A stretch of 5,593 nucleotides of DNA, taken from the NCBI GenBank assembly GCA_016210375.1, contig JACQUH010000213.1:1-5593 (forward strand). The letters run 5' to 3'. Of the stretch, positions 1-5,486 are shown piece after piece. Position 1 is the first letter of the stretch, and every line of letters starts with the position of its first letter. Origin of the DNA: Chloroflexota bacterium. GTDB taxonomy: Bacteria; Chloroflexota; Dehalococcoidia; Lucifugimonadales; JACPCL1. The translations under genes and the position numbers were made by a program. The notes below the pieces were generated by a model. It was not told the origin of the DNA, did no database searches, and saw only the letters and a program-made list of their open reading frames with translations.

Positions 1-150
1 AAGGGGGAGCCAGAGGGGGTTAGGTCGTTTGGCCGACACCGTAAGTCGGGGGGCTCCGCCCACTAGAAAGCATACGATCCCTCCTCCCCCTTTGGCATTG
101 CAGCCTCCCCATAGATGGTAGAATATGCAAGACCAACAGCAAGAGGCGTC
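1..150 (+). promoter_or_regulatory. GC-rich structured leader upstream of the kinase gene
   Basis: This stretch has no convincing gene and contains nested inverted repeats. Bases 1-9 (AAGGGGGAG) are exactly complementary to 84-92 (CTCCCCCTT). Bases 6-11 (GGAGCC) pair with 52-57 (GGCTCC). Bases 33-37 (CCGAC) pair with 45-49 (GTCGG) across a 7-nt loop. No T-run follows these stems, so a classical terminator for an upstream gene is not supported. TAGAAT at 119-124 matches 5 of 6 bases of a sigma-70 -10 box, but the best -35 candidate (TTGGCA, 92-97) is 21 nt away, which is too far. AAGAGG at 141-146 is a plausible ribosome binding site for the ATG at 151. The region could be a structured 5' leader, the tail of an upstream gene's terminator, or a decayed G-rich repeat. 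Confidence 0.25.
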
Positions 151-1827
151 ATGAAAGCGCACCGTGATCTCGGTCTATCAGACCCTGCCTCGGCAAGGGC
201 CACAGCCCATTTGCTGAAAGAGTTGCTTGTGTTGGCCGAGGCCACCCAGGGAATCACCGCGGAGCTCTCCCTTGAGAAACTTCTACAGCGTATCGTGGAT
301 CACGCCCGCAACCTATTGGGGTGCCGGTATGCAGCCCTGAGCGTCATGGACGAAGGGCGCAAGATCACGTCCTTCATTACCTCTGGGCTTGACGAGGAGG
401 CGCGCAGGGACATCGGCAGTCTTCCCACCGGTAAGGGCCTCTTGGGCCTCATCCTGGACTCCACCGATCCCCTCCGCATTGAAGACATCTCCCAGCATCC
501 TTCCACTGGTGGGTTTCCCCCAGGCCACCCGGCGATGAAGTCCCTCCTGGGCATAGCGATACGGTACGGTGGCCAGACCCGGGGCAACCTCTACCTCACG
601 GACAAGGAGGATGGCCGGCCTTTCTCCGACATTGACGCCCAGCTCATCGCCATGTTTGCCGCTCAGGCGGGTATCGCTATGGAGAACGCCCGGCTCTTCG
701 CCGAGGCTGAGGAGCGGCGCAAGGAGGCCATTCAGGAGCGGATCTCCCTGGAAGCCATCATCAACAGCATGACCGAGGGCATTTACACCCTGGACGCCGA
801 CTGGCGCATCCGGCGGGTGAACCCTCACGCCGCTCGCATGGTCAACAAGGACCCCCGGGATATCCTGGGGCTGCGTTGCTGGGATGTCTTCCAGTACATG
901 ACCCAGAATGGCCGGTCCCTCTGCCAGACGGCGTGCCCGGCTCGCCAGGCCATCGCCGCCCAGAGACCCGGCTACGTCATGGAGGCAATGCTGCCAGGCA
1001 AGGAACGTCCGGTGCCGGTGGCCCTCCTGGCCGACATCATCCTGAACGCCGCCGGCCAGGTGGTCGGCGTTGTGGAGACGGTGCGGGATATTACCCAGCG
1101 CAAGGAGGTGGACGAGGTCCGGGACAACATCATCTCCCTGGTCAGTCACGAGCTGCGCACACCCCTCTCTCACATCAAGGGGTTCTCCTCCAGCCTGCTC
1201 CAGCCAGACATCCAGTGGGACGAAGAGACCAAGCTGGACTTCATGAGGAGCATTGAGCGAGAGGCCGACCGGTTGAGCCGCCTGGTCAGCGACCTGCTGG
1301 AGATGTCCCGTTTGGATAGCGGGCGGACGATGATGCGCCCTGAGCCTGTTGACGCCGCGAGCCTTGTCCTGGGCGCTATTGAACGCACCGCTAACTTTCT
1401 CCAGGACCACATCGTGGAGATGGACGTCACCAGAAACCTGCCTCGTCTGGCTGTAGACCCCGTCCACGCGGAGCGCGTCCTGGAGAACCTTCTGGAGAAC
1501 GCTGCCAAGTATTCTCCTCCTGGAACCCAGATCACCATATCCGCCCAGATGGATGGCGCTTACCTGCGCCTCAGCGTTCATGACCAGGGCATGGGGGTCC
1601 CGGACCAGGACAAGGAGCGCATCTTTGAGAGGTTTGTGCGCCTGGAGCAAAGCAAGGCTTTCCGCTCGCCCGGCACTGGCTTGGGGCTGAGTATCTGCAA
1701 GTCCATTGTGGAGGCCCACGGCGGCAGGATCTGGGTGGAGGACAACCCGGGCAAAGGCTCCATCTTCTTTCTTACTCTCCCCCTGGCCCAGGGGCGACGG
1801 CGACGCAGCTTATCTTCAAGAGAGTGA
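151..1827 (+). CDS. Cytosolic GAF-PAS sensor histidine kinase
   Basis: This is the sensor kinase of a two-component pair: it autophosphorylates on His and passes the phosphate to the regulator encoded 4 nt downstream. Numbering from the ATG at 151 (558 aa), a GAF domain spans about 40-184 and a short charged helix 184-200. A PAS domain with its PAC end (DITQRKE) follows at about 199-318. HisKA has the H-box SHELRTP with His333. HATPase_c has the N-box NLLENAAKYS (Asn450), G1 DQGMG (478-482), F-box IFERF (491-495) and G2 GTGLGL (508-513). All catalytic motifs are intact. No membrane segment or signal peptide is seen, so it should sense a cytosolic cue. The GAF resembles DosS/DosT haem GAF-A, with His126 and Tyr148 at the ligand positions. 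The PAS carries Cys243, Cys258 and Cys262. An ATG at 115 would add 12 residues, but it lacks a ribosome binding site and those codons mostly end in A/T, unlike the rest. The ATG at 151 has AAGAGG 4 nt upstream. Family certain; ligand inferred. Confidence 0.95.
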   Translation: MKAHRDLGLSDPASARATAHLLKELLVLAEATQGITAELSLEKLLQRIVDHARNLLGCRYAALSVMDEGRKITSFITSGLDEEARRDIGSLPTGKGLLGLILDSTDPLRIEDISQHPSTGGFPPGHPAMKSLLGIAIRYGGQTRGNLYLTDKEDGRPFSDIDAQLIAMFAAQAGIAMENARLFAEAEERRKEAIQERISLEAIINSMTEGIYTLDADWRIRRVNPHAARMVNKDPRDILGLRCWDVFQYMTQNGRSLCQTACPARQAIAAQRPGYVMEAMLPGKERPVPVALLADIILNAAGQVVGVVETVRDITQRKEVDEVRDNIISLVSHELRTPLSHIKGFSSSLLQPDIQWDEETKLDFMRSIEREADRLSRLVSDLLEMSRLDSGRTMMRPEPVDAASLVLGAIERTANFLQDHIVEMDVTRNLPRLAVDPVHAERVLENLLENAAKYSPPGTQITISAQMDGAYLRLSVHDQGMGVPDQDKERIFERFVRLEQSKAFRSPGTGLGLSICKSIVEAHGGRIWVEDNPGKGSIFFLTLPLAQGRRRRSLSSRE

Positions 1828-1831
1828 CCCC

Positions 1832-2527
1832 ATGAACAGGAACCAGCGCGTCCTGGTGGTGGACGACGAGCCAGAGACGGTCAAATACGTCACCGCGAAC
1901 CTGAAGGCGCGGGGTTTTGAGGTGCTCGCCGCCAGCGACGGCACCGAGGCCCTGAAGCAGGCGGAGGAGCAGGTGGTGGACCTGATCCTCCTGGACCTGA
2001 CTATGCCCGGACCGGACGGCTTTGAGGTGTGCCGCCGCATCCGGCAAAGCTCCGATGTCCCCATCATCATCCTCAGCGCCCGGGGCAGGGAGCAGGACAA
2101 GGTGAAGGCCCTTGACCTGGGGGCCGACGACTACATGACCAAGCCCTTTGGCGTAGACGAGCTGATGGCCCGCGTGCGCGCCGCCCTGCGCAGGGTGCGC
2201 CACGAAGGGGGTGGCTCGGTGCCACCCCTGGAGACCAGCGGCCTGCGCATTGACTTCTCCGCTCGCAGGGTGACCATGCAGGGCCAGGAGCTAAAGCTGA
2301 CACCCACAGAGTACAGCCTGCTGACCCTCCTGGCCCGCAACGCTGGCAAGGTGCTCACCCACCGCTCCCTCCTCAACGCTGTCTGGGGGCCGGAGTATGG
2401 CCAGGAGTCAGAGTACCTCTGGGCCTACATCCGCCGACTGCGCAAGAAGCTGGAGCCCGACGAGGACCGTCCAGAGTTCATCATTACCGAACCGGGGGTC
2501 GGCTACCGTTTCAGGGACATGACCTGA
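1832..2527 (+). CDS. OmpR-family response regulator, KdpE-like
   Basis: This is a DNA-binding response regulator of 231 aa, probably the phosphorylation target of the kinase just upstream. The receiver domain (about 6-120) has the acidic pair Asp11/Asp12, phospho-acceptor Asp55 (LILLDLTMP), Ser82, Tyr101 and Lys104 (KPFG). A winged-helix DNA-binding domain follows at about 133-229, with the typical LTPTEYSLL segment and a C-terminal GVGYRF wing. Several blocks look KdpE-like from memory of E. coli KdpE: LSARG..QDKVKALDLGADDY, KPFGVDEL, GKVLTHRSLLNAVWGP and TEPGVGYRF. No kdpFABC or KdpD-type kinase is present here, so a potassium role should not be assumed. The ATG at 1832 is preferred because it gives the canonical N-terminus MNRNQRVLVVDDE and has a purine-rich AAGAGAG 7 nt upstream, inside the kinase's last codons. 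The 4-nt gap implies transcription as one operon. Confidence 0.96.
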   Translation: MNRNQRVLVVDDEPETVKYVTANLKARGFEVLAASDGTEALKQAEEQVVDLILLDLTMPGPDGFEVCRRIRQSSDVPIIILSARGREQDKVKALDLGADDYMTKPFGVDELMARVRAALRRVRHEGGGSVPPLETSGLRIDFSARRVTMQGQELKLTPTEYSLLTLLARNAGKVLTHRSLLNAVWGPEYGQESEYLWAYIRRLRKKLEPDEDRPEFIITEPGVGYRFRDMT

Positions 2528-2687
2528 CGGGCGCTCGTGTGGTGTCCTTGAAGTTCGCAGCACAGGTCATTCTGAGCGTCAGCGAAGAATCTGGGGTGGG
2601 GTCTCCCACCGCCCCAGATGCTTCACTTCGTTCAGCATGACAAGTCCATGCCAATCCCTGAATGCAACGAATCTCTGATACAGGACA
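2528..2687. other. Intergenic region between convergent genes
   Basis: This 160-bp stretch separates the stop of the response regulator (+) from the stop of the cyclodeaminase-family gene (-). No gene is supported. Its main content is the palindromic element listed separately (2566-2641). No T-run follows the palindrome on either strand, so intrinsic termination is not clearly shown, although the hairpin may still slow or end convergent transcripts. Confidence 0.6.
2566..2641. repeat. 76-bp imperfect palindromic element (REP/MITE-like)
   Basis: The element begins GTCATTCTGAGCG and ends CGTTCAGCATGAC, which is nearly its reverse complement, and the two arms pair along almost their whole length. 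From the outside inward, GTCAT (2566-2570) pairs with ATGAC (2637-2641). CTGAGCG pairs with CGTTCAG allowing one G:T. GCGAAG pairs with CTTCAC with one mismatch. ATCTGGGG (2589-2596) pairs exactly with CCCCAGAT (2612-2619). An alternative inner stem, GGTGGG (2595-2600) with CCCACC (2605-2610), has a GTCT loop. GTCATTCTGAGCG..GCGAAGAATCT hairpins are, from general knowledge, a dispersed intergenic type in several bacterial phyla, and their spurious translations often read like MLNEVKHL. Copy number cannot be judged from one copy. It may be a non-autonomous mobile element, an mRNA-stabilising hairpin or a bidirectional terminator. Confidence 0.75.
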
Positions 2688-3677
2688 CTAGAAGTCAAAG
2701 GAGGCGCCCACGCCGCGGCGCAGGGCCTCCTGGTACACAAAGTGCGCCGTGGCGATGTCCTCCACCGAGAGGCCAACCGTCTTGAACAGGGTGATCTCGC
2801 TGGGGTTGTCCCGTCCCCTCTTCCGGCCAGTCACCATCTCCCCCAGGTCGCCGTGGATGCGCTCCCGCGCGAAAGCGCCCTCCCGGATGGGGATAAGGAA
2901 GTCTCCCGCCTCCGCCATGCAGGCCGAGGTGAGGTCGCACACCACCTTTGAGGCGCGGGTCACGCACTCTGTGTCCATCTCCCTGGCATCGGGGGTGTGG
3001 GAGCCCACGGAGTTGATGTGAGTCCCGGGCCTCAGCCATCTGCCGCTCATGATAGGTTGCTGGGCAGAGGTGGCCAGGGCAAGCACGTCGGCCTGCTCCA
3101 CCACTTCCTGGACGGAACGCGCCACCTCCACCGGAATGCCCAGCTCGCGGCTCATCTGCTCAACAAAGGCGGTCTGCGCCGGAGGGGCGTCCACGGAGAA
3201 GCAGACGGCGCGCCGGATGGGCCGCACGGCGCATATGCCGGATAGCTGGGTGCGGGCCTGGACGCCCATGCCCAGGACGCCGGCGACAGACGCCTCCTGG
3301 CGCGCCATGTACCTGGTGGCCACGCCACAGGTAGCGCCGGTGCGCATGGCGGTGATGTAGCCTCCATCCATGATTGCCAGCGCCGCTCCTGTCCCGGGGT
3401 CAAGGAGGGTGATGGTGGCCAGGGTCGTGGGCAGGCCATGGTTTGCAGGGTTGTTGCGGTAGACCGTCACGTTCTTGATGCCCAAGGCGCCCATGCCCTT
3501 GAGGTGGGCCGGCATGAAGAGGGCCAGACCGGCCCGCTGCGGGTCTGGCATGGCGGTGCGCTGCGGCATCTCCACCGAGCCGTTCGCCAGCTCGGCGAAC
3601 GCCTGCTCCATGATGGCGATGGCCTGCTTCATATCCAGCAGGCCCTGGATGGCGGCGCGGTCCAACAGAAGCGCCAT
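2688..3677 (-). CDS. Ornithine cyclodeaminase/mu-crystallin family protein
   Basis: This is a probable NAD(P)-dependent cytosolic enzyme of 329 aa, the usual family length. Members include ornithine cyclodeaminase, archaeal alanine dehydrogenase and ketimine/imino-acid reductases. Visible marks are Lys68 (GIKN), Thr84 (GLPTT) and Arg112 (MRTGA), matching the substrate-binding Lys69, Thr84 and Arg112 of Pseudomonas ornithine cyclodeaminase. The Rossmann loop is GMGVQAR (136-142). The segment NSVGSHTPD..EMD (222-235) has His227 where ornithine cyclodeaminase has its catalytic Asp228, so ornithine deamination is doubtful and the substrate is unknown. The ATG at 3677 is chosen over one nine codons upstream because AAGAAGGAG sits 7 nt before it and MALLLDRAAI is a typical family N-terminus. 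It lies 37 bp after the stop of the 172-aa gene and is probably co-transcribed with it. Confidence 0.93.
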   Translation of the reverse strand: MALLLDRAAIQGLLDMKQAIAIMEQAFAELANGSVEMPQRTAMPDPQRAGLALFMPAHLKGMGALGIKNVTVYRNNPANHGLPTTLATITLLDPGTGAALAIMDGGYITAMRTGATCGVATRYMARQEASVAGVLGMGVQARTQLSGICAVRPIRRAVCFSVDAPPAQTAFVEQMSRELGIPVEVARSVQEVVEQADVLALATSAQQPIMSGRWLRPGTHINSVGSHTPDAREMDTECVTRASKVVCDLTSACMAEAGDFLIPIREGAFARERIHGDLGEMVTGRKRGRDNPSEITLFKTVGLSVEDIATAHFVYQEALRRGVGASFDF

Positions 3678-3684
3678 TGGTAAG

Positions 3685-3693
3685 CTCCTTCTT
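3685..3693 (-). promoter_or_regulatory. Strong ribosome binding site of the cyclodeaminase-family gene
   Basis: On the minus strand this reads AAGAAGGAG, with 7 nt to the ATG at 3677-3675. It is the best Shine-Dalgarno match in the window and decides the start against the in-frame ATG at 3704, which would put this site inside the coding region. Confidence 0.8.
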
Positions 3694-3714
3694 AAAACCT
3701 GCACTTGGGTTTAA

Positions 3715-4233
3715 TTAATCCTCGAATCCAAGAATCTCCACCTCGTTGCCTTTCACCTCAAATACCACCGTCATGGAGTCCGCCTCGCCATCCCCAGCGC
3801 GATTGACGACCAACTGCAGGCGGTGCTCCCCATCTGGAACTCTGTCCTGGGGATAACGGTCACAAAGAAACACGCCATTTTGAGTACAGGATAGTATTTG
3901 CGCCCAGCGTAATATAGGGGCGTCTATTCTGAACAGATACGACATGGCATCCCCCTCTGTCCAAGGAACACGTTGCCCTTTCCTATTACCATCAAGTGAA
4001 GCCATCATCACTAGATACTCGGACATCGGCTCCATGAGCAACCGTTTCCACCAGACAGGCGGCGTCACCTCAACATGAACGACCACTTGTGTAAAACCCA
4101 TAAGCTCATCAGAGTACCCAGCACCAGTGAGTTCCACCCTCCACCTAACCCAAGTCTGTGGCAAAGCTCTAGTAATCATCCCGAACACCTGATTGGCAAC
4201 AATCCCGGACAGGAACCCCAACAGAAACACCAT
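3715..4233 (-). CDS. Hypothetical membrane-anchored or secreted protein
   Basis: I do not recognise this 172-aa protein. Residues 1-24 are hydrophobic (MVFLLGFLSGIVANQVFGMI), which suggests an uncleaved signal anchor. No lipobox Cys follows. The remainder looks beta-rich, with alternating hydrophobic strands such as VVVHVEV (50-56), HRLQLVVN (137-144) and MTVVFEVKGNEVEIL (154-168). The DGEHRLQLVV segment (134-142) resembles a strand-turn-strand of immunoglobulin-like domains, so an extracytoplasmic beta-sandwich is a guess. It has two Cys, 116 and 124. The start is supported by AGAGG (4244-4240) 6 nt before the ATG. The coding sequence is lower in GC than its flanks (26 of 60 bases in 3841-3900, against 43 of 60 in 5161-5220), which may mark a recent arrival or weak codon selection. 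The stop is 37 bp before the cyclodeaminase-family start. Confidence 0.75.
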   Translation of the reverse strand: MVFLLGFLSGIVANQVFGMITRALPQTWVRWRVELTGAGYSDELMGFTQVVVHVEVTPPVWWKRLLMEPMSEYLVMMASLDGNRKGQRVPWTEGDAMSYLFRIDAPILRWAQILSCTQNGVFLCDRYPQDRVPDGEHRLQLVVNRAGDGEADSMTVVFEVKGNEVEILGFED

Positions 4234-4355
4234 GACTATCCTCTAGGCTCAGGCTGCCTGAAGGATACCACCAGAAGATTTGTCCCAACAACAATACAAG
4301 AGAGTGGAGTTGGTGCAAACCTATGCCTGTATGCCCGTATGTCCGTATGCCAGCC
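4234..4355 (-). promoter_or_regulatory. Intergenic gap upstream of the hypothetical gene
   Basis: This is 122 bp between the stop of the duplicated CMD-like gene and the start of the 172-aa gene. It holds the octamer repeat at 4323-4351 and a weak promoter candidate on the minus strand: TTGTTG (4291-4286), an 18-nt spacer and TATCCT (4267-4262). The hexamers match consensus at only 3 and 4 of 6 positions. Whether this gap starts a new transcript or is read through from the CMD-like gene cannot be decided here. Confidence 0.25.
4323..4351. repeat. Octamer tandem repeat, about 3.6 copies
   Basis: The units read ATGCCTGT, ATGCCCGT, ATGTCCGT and a partial ATGCC, giving 8-bp periodicity with one difference between successive units. 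The array ends 4 bp from the stop codon of the CMD-like gene and lies about 90 bp upstream of the 172-aa gene. It could be a simple-sequence expansion or an array of binding half-sites. Confidence 0.7.
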
Positions 4356-5486
4356 CTACGGCTGTACCTCAAAGGCGTTCAGCACGCAGGCGATCATGCT
4401 GTAGTAGCCGACGGTGGCCGATAGCTCCACCAGGCCCTGGTCTCCAAAGCGGCCCAGGGCGGCCTGATACGTGGCCTCTGAAACACGGTTGGTCTTCAGC
4501 AACTCCTGGGTAAACTGAATCACCTGGGCTTCTGCTGGCGGTACGTCAGAAAGACGGCCTCCGTCCCGCAGGGCGGCGATGGCCTGCTCCCCCACGCCTG
4601 CCTGGCGCGCCAGGGGTTCATGGGCGGCCAACTCATAGACGCAGTCGCTCATCCTGGCTGCGGCGATGATGGCCAGCTCTCGCACGTCTGGCGGCAGGAG
4701 GGACTGAAAGCGGACGTAGGAGCCGGCATGGGCGATGCGCCGGGCCAGCTCTGGGCTATGCAGCAGCACCTGGAACGGCCCAGCGACCCGTCCGCCTCTG
4801 CTGCCAGCGATCTCATCAAAGATCGGCCGGTGCTCCTCGGGCAGGCCCTCCCTGGCGGTGACGACAGGGATGCGGACGGAAGCCCCGTGATAGGGCGGCG
4901 TTGTTGCGTCCCTGGGGGATTGGGCCGTGGGCCTTGGGCTAATCGGGAGGTCAATGGGCCCATCGGGCGGGACCTCAAAGGCGTTGAGCGCGCAGGCAAG
5001 GACGCGGTAGAAGCCGATTGTTGCCGTGAGGTCCAAAGTCCCGCGGACGCCGAACCTCGCCAGCACTTCTCTGAACAGTGGGTCCGGGACCCGGTGGAAG
5101 CGCAGCAAGCTATTGACGTACTGGACCACCTGGTCCTCTTGAGGGGCCAGAAGGGCCCGGGAATCGCGGGCCCTGACGGCTTCTATGGCCTCCTGGCTCA
5201 CCCCCGCTCGCTGGGCGCCAGGCTCATGGGCATACCACTCATACAGGCAGTCCCACTCCCGGGCGGCAGTAATGATGGCCAGCTCCCTGGCGCTGGCCGG
5301 CAGCGGCGAGTCTCGCCGTAGGAAGGCCCCAATGCTGCAGACCCGCCTCGCCAGCTCGGGGGAGTGGAGCAGCACGCGAAACGGCCCGACAATCCGTCCG
5401 CTATAGAGGGACACCACTTCATCAAAGGCGGCCTGGTGCTCTGGTGGGACCTGCTCCCTGGCCCGTATTTCGGTCACCCTGGTCAT
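4356..5486 (-). CDS. Tandem-duplicated carboxymuconolactone decarboxylase (AhpD-like) protein
   Basis: This 376-aa protein is made of two homologous all-helical CMD/AhpD-like halves, residues 4-174 and 206-376, joined by a Pro-rich linker (about 175-205). By eye the halves align without gaps and share about 83 of 171 residues. Both contain VLLHSPELARR, RELAII and NAFEV.P. Each half keeps the core Cys-x-x-Glu-x-x-x-His: Cys80, Glu83, His87 and Cys282, Glu285, His289. AhpD peroxidase has a Cys-x-x-Cys pair. Here Glu stands at the second position, so thiol-disulfide peroxidase activity is not supported and a CMD-type or other role is more likely. Single-domain relatives are roughly half this length and assemble as trimers or hexamers, so the fusion may build a pseudo-oligomer. 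AGGGAGAG lies before the ATG, with GGGAG 6 nt away. It is the first of three same-strand genes. Substrate unknown. Confidence 0.92.
   Translation of the reverse strand: MTRVTEIRAREQVPPEHQAAFDEVVSLYSGRIVGPFRVLLHSPELARRVCSIGAFLRRDSPLPASARELAIITAAREWDCLYEWYAHEPGAQRAGVSQEAIEAVRARDSRALLAPQEDQVVQYVNSLLRFHRVPDPLFREVLARFGVRGTLDLTATIGFYRVLACALNAFEVPPDGPIDLPISPRPTAQSPRDATTPPYHGASVRIPVVTAREGLPEEHRPIFDEIAGSRGGRVAGPFQVLLHSPELARRIAHAGSYVRFQSLLPPDVRELAIIAAARMSDCVYELAAHEPLARQAGVGEQAIAALRDGGRLSDVPPAEAQVIQFTQELLKTNRVSEATYQAALGRFGDQGLVELSATVGYYSMIACVLNAFEVQP
4359..4871 (-). repeat. C-terminal half of the internal gene duplication
   Basis: This encodes residues 206-376 of the CMD-like protein. It matches 4965-5477 at a constant offset of 606 bp, with no gap in the protein alignment. 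DNA similarity is still visible, for example CTCAAAGGCGTT at 4369-4380 and at 4975-4986. The His289 half has Leu where the other half has the Trp of EW..H, so the two copies have begun to diverge at the active site. Confidence 0.85.
4965..5477 (-). repeat. N-terminal half of the internal gene duplication
   Basis: This encodes residues 4-174 of the CMD-like protein, the partner of 4359-4871. It has the more canonical family motif, Cys80-x-x-Glu83-Trp-x-x-His87. Confidence 0.85.

Noticed and set aside
313..1719. A 468-codon open frame on the minus strand opposite the kinase gene
   Set aside because: The plus-strand frame encodes a full kinase with every catalytic motif. The opposite frame shows no domain, is His/Gly/Asp-rich in the way of GC-rich shadows, and has no clear ribosome binding site.
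1706..1831. A 42-residue N-terminal extension of the response regulator overlapping the kinase
   Set aside because: The extension is only the kinase coding sequence in another frame. The canonical receiver N-terminus begins at the ATG at 1832, which has a usable upstream purine stretch.
2566..2641. A standard rho-independent terminator at the palindrome
   Set aside because: The stem is strong, but no T-run follows on either strand. A termination role remains possible, but the classical signature is absent.
2579..2776. A 65-codon minus-strand frame containing MLNEVKHL
   Set aside because: Its C-terminal part is translation of the palindromic element and its N-terminal part is out of frame inside the cyclodeaminase-family gene. 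MLNEVKHL-like strings are a known artefact of this repeat type.
3678..3704. A nine-codon N-terminal extension of the cyclodeaminase-family protein
   Set aside because: It would cover the strong AAGAAGGAG site at 3685-3693, and the family N-terminus fits the ATG at 3677.
4620..5321. A 233-codon open frame on the plus strand opposite the CMD-like gene
   Set aside because: It is antisense to a gene with two conserved domain copies, its translation has no recognisable motif, and its composition is that of a shadow frame.
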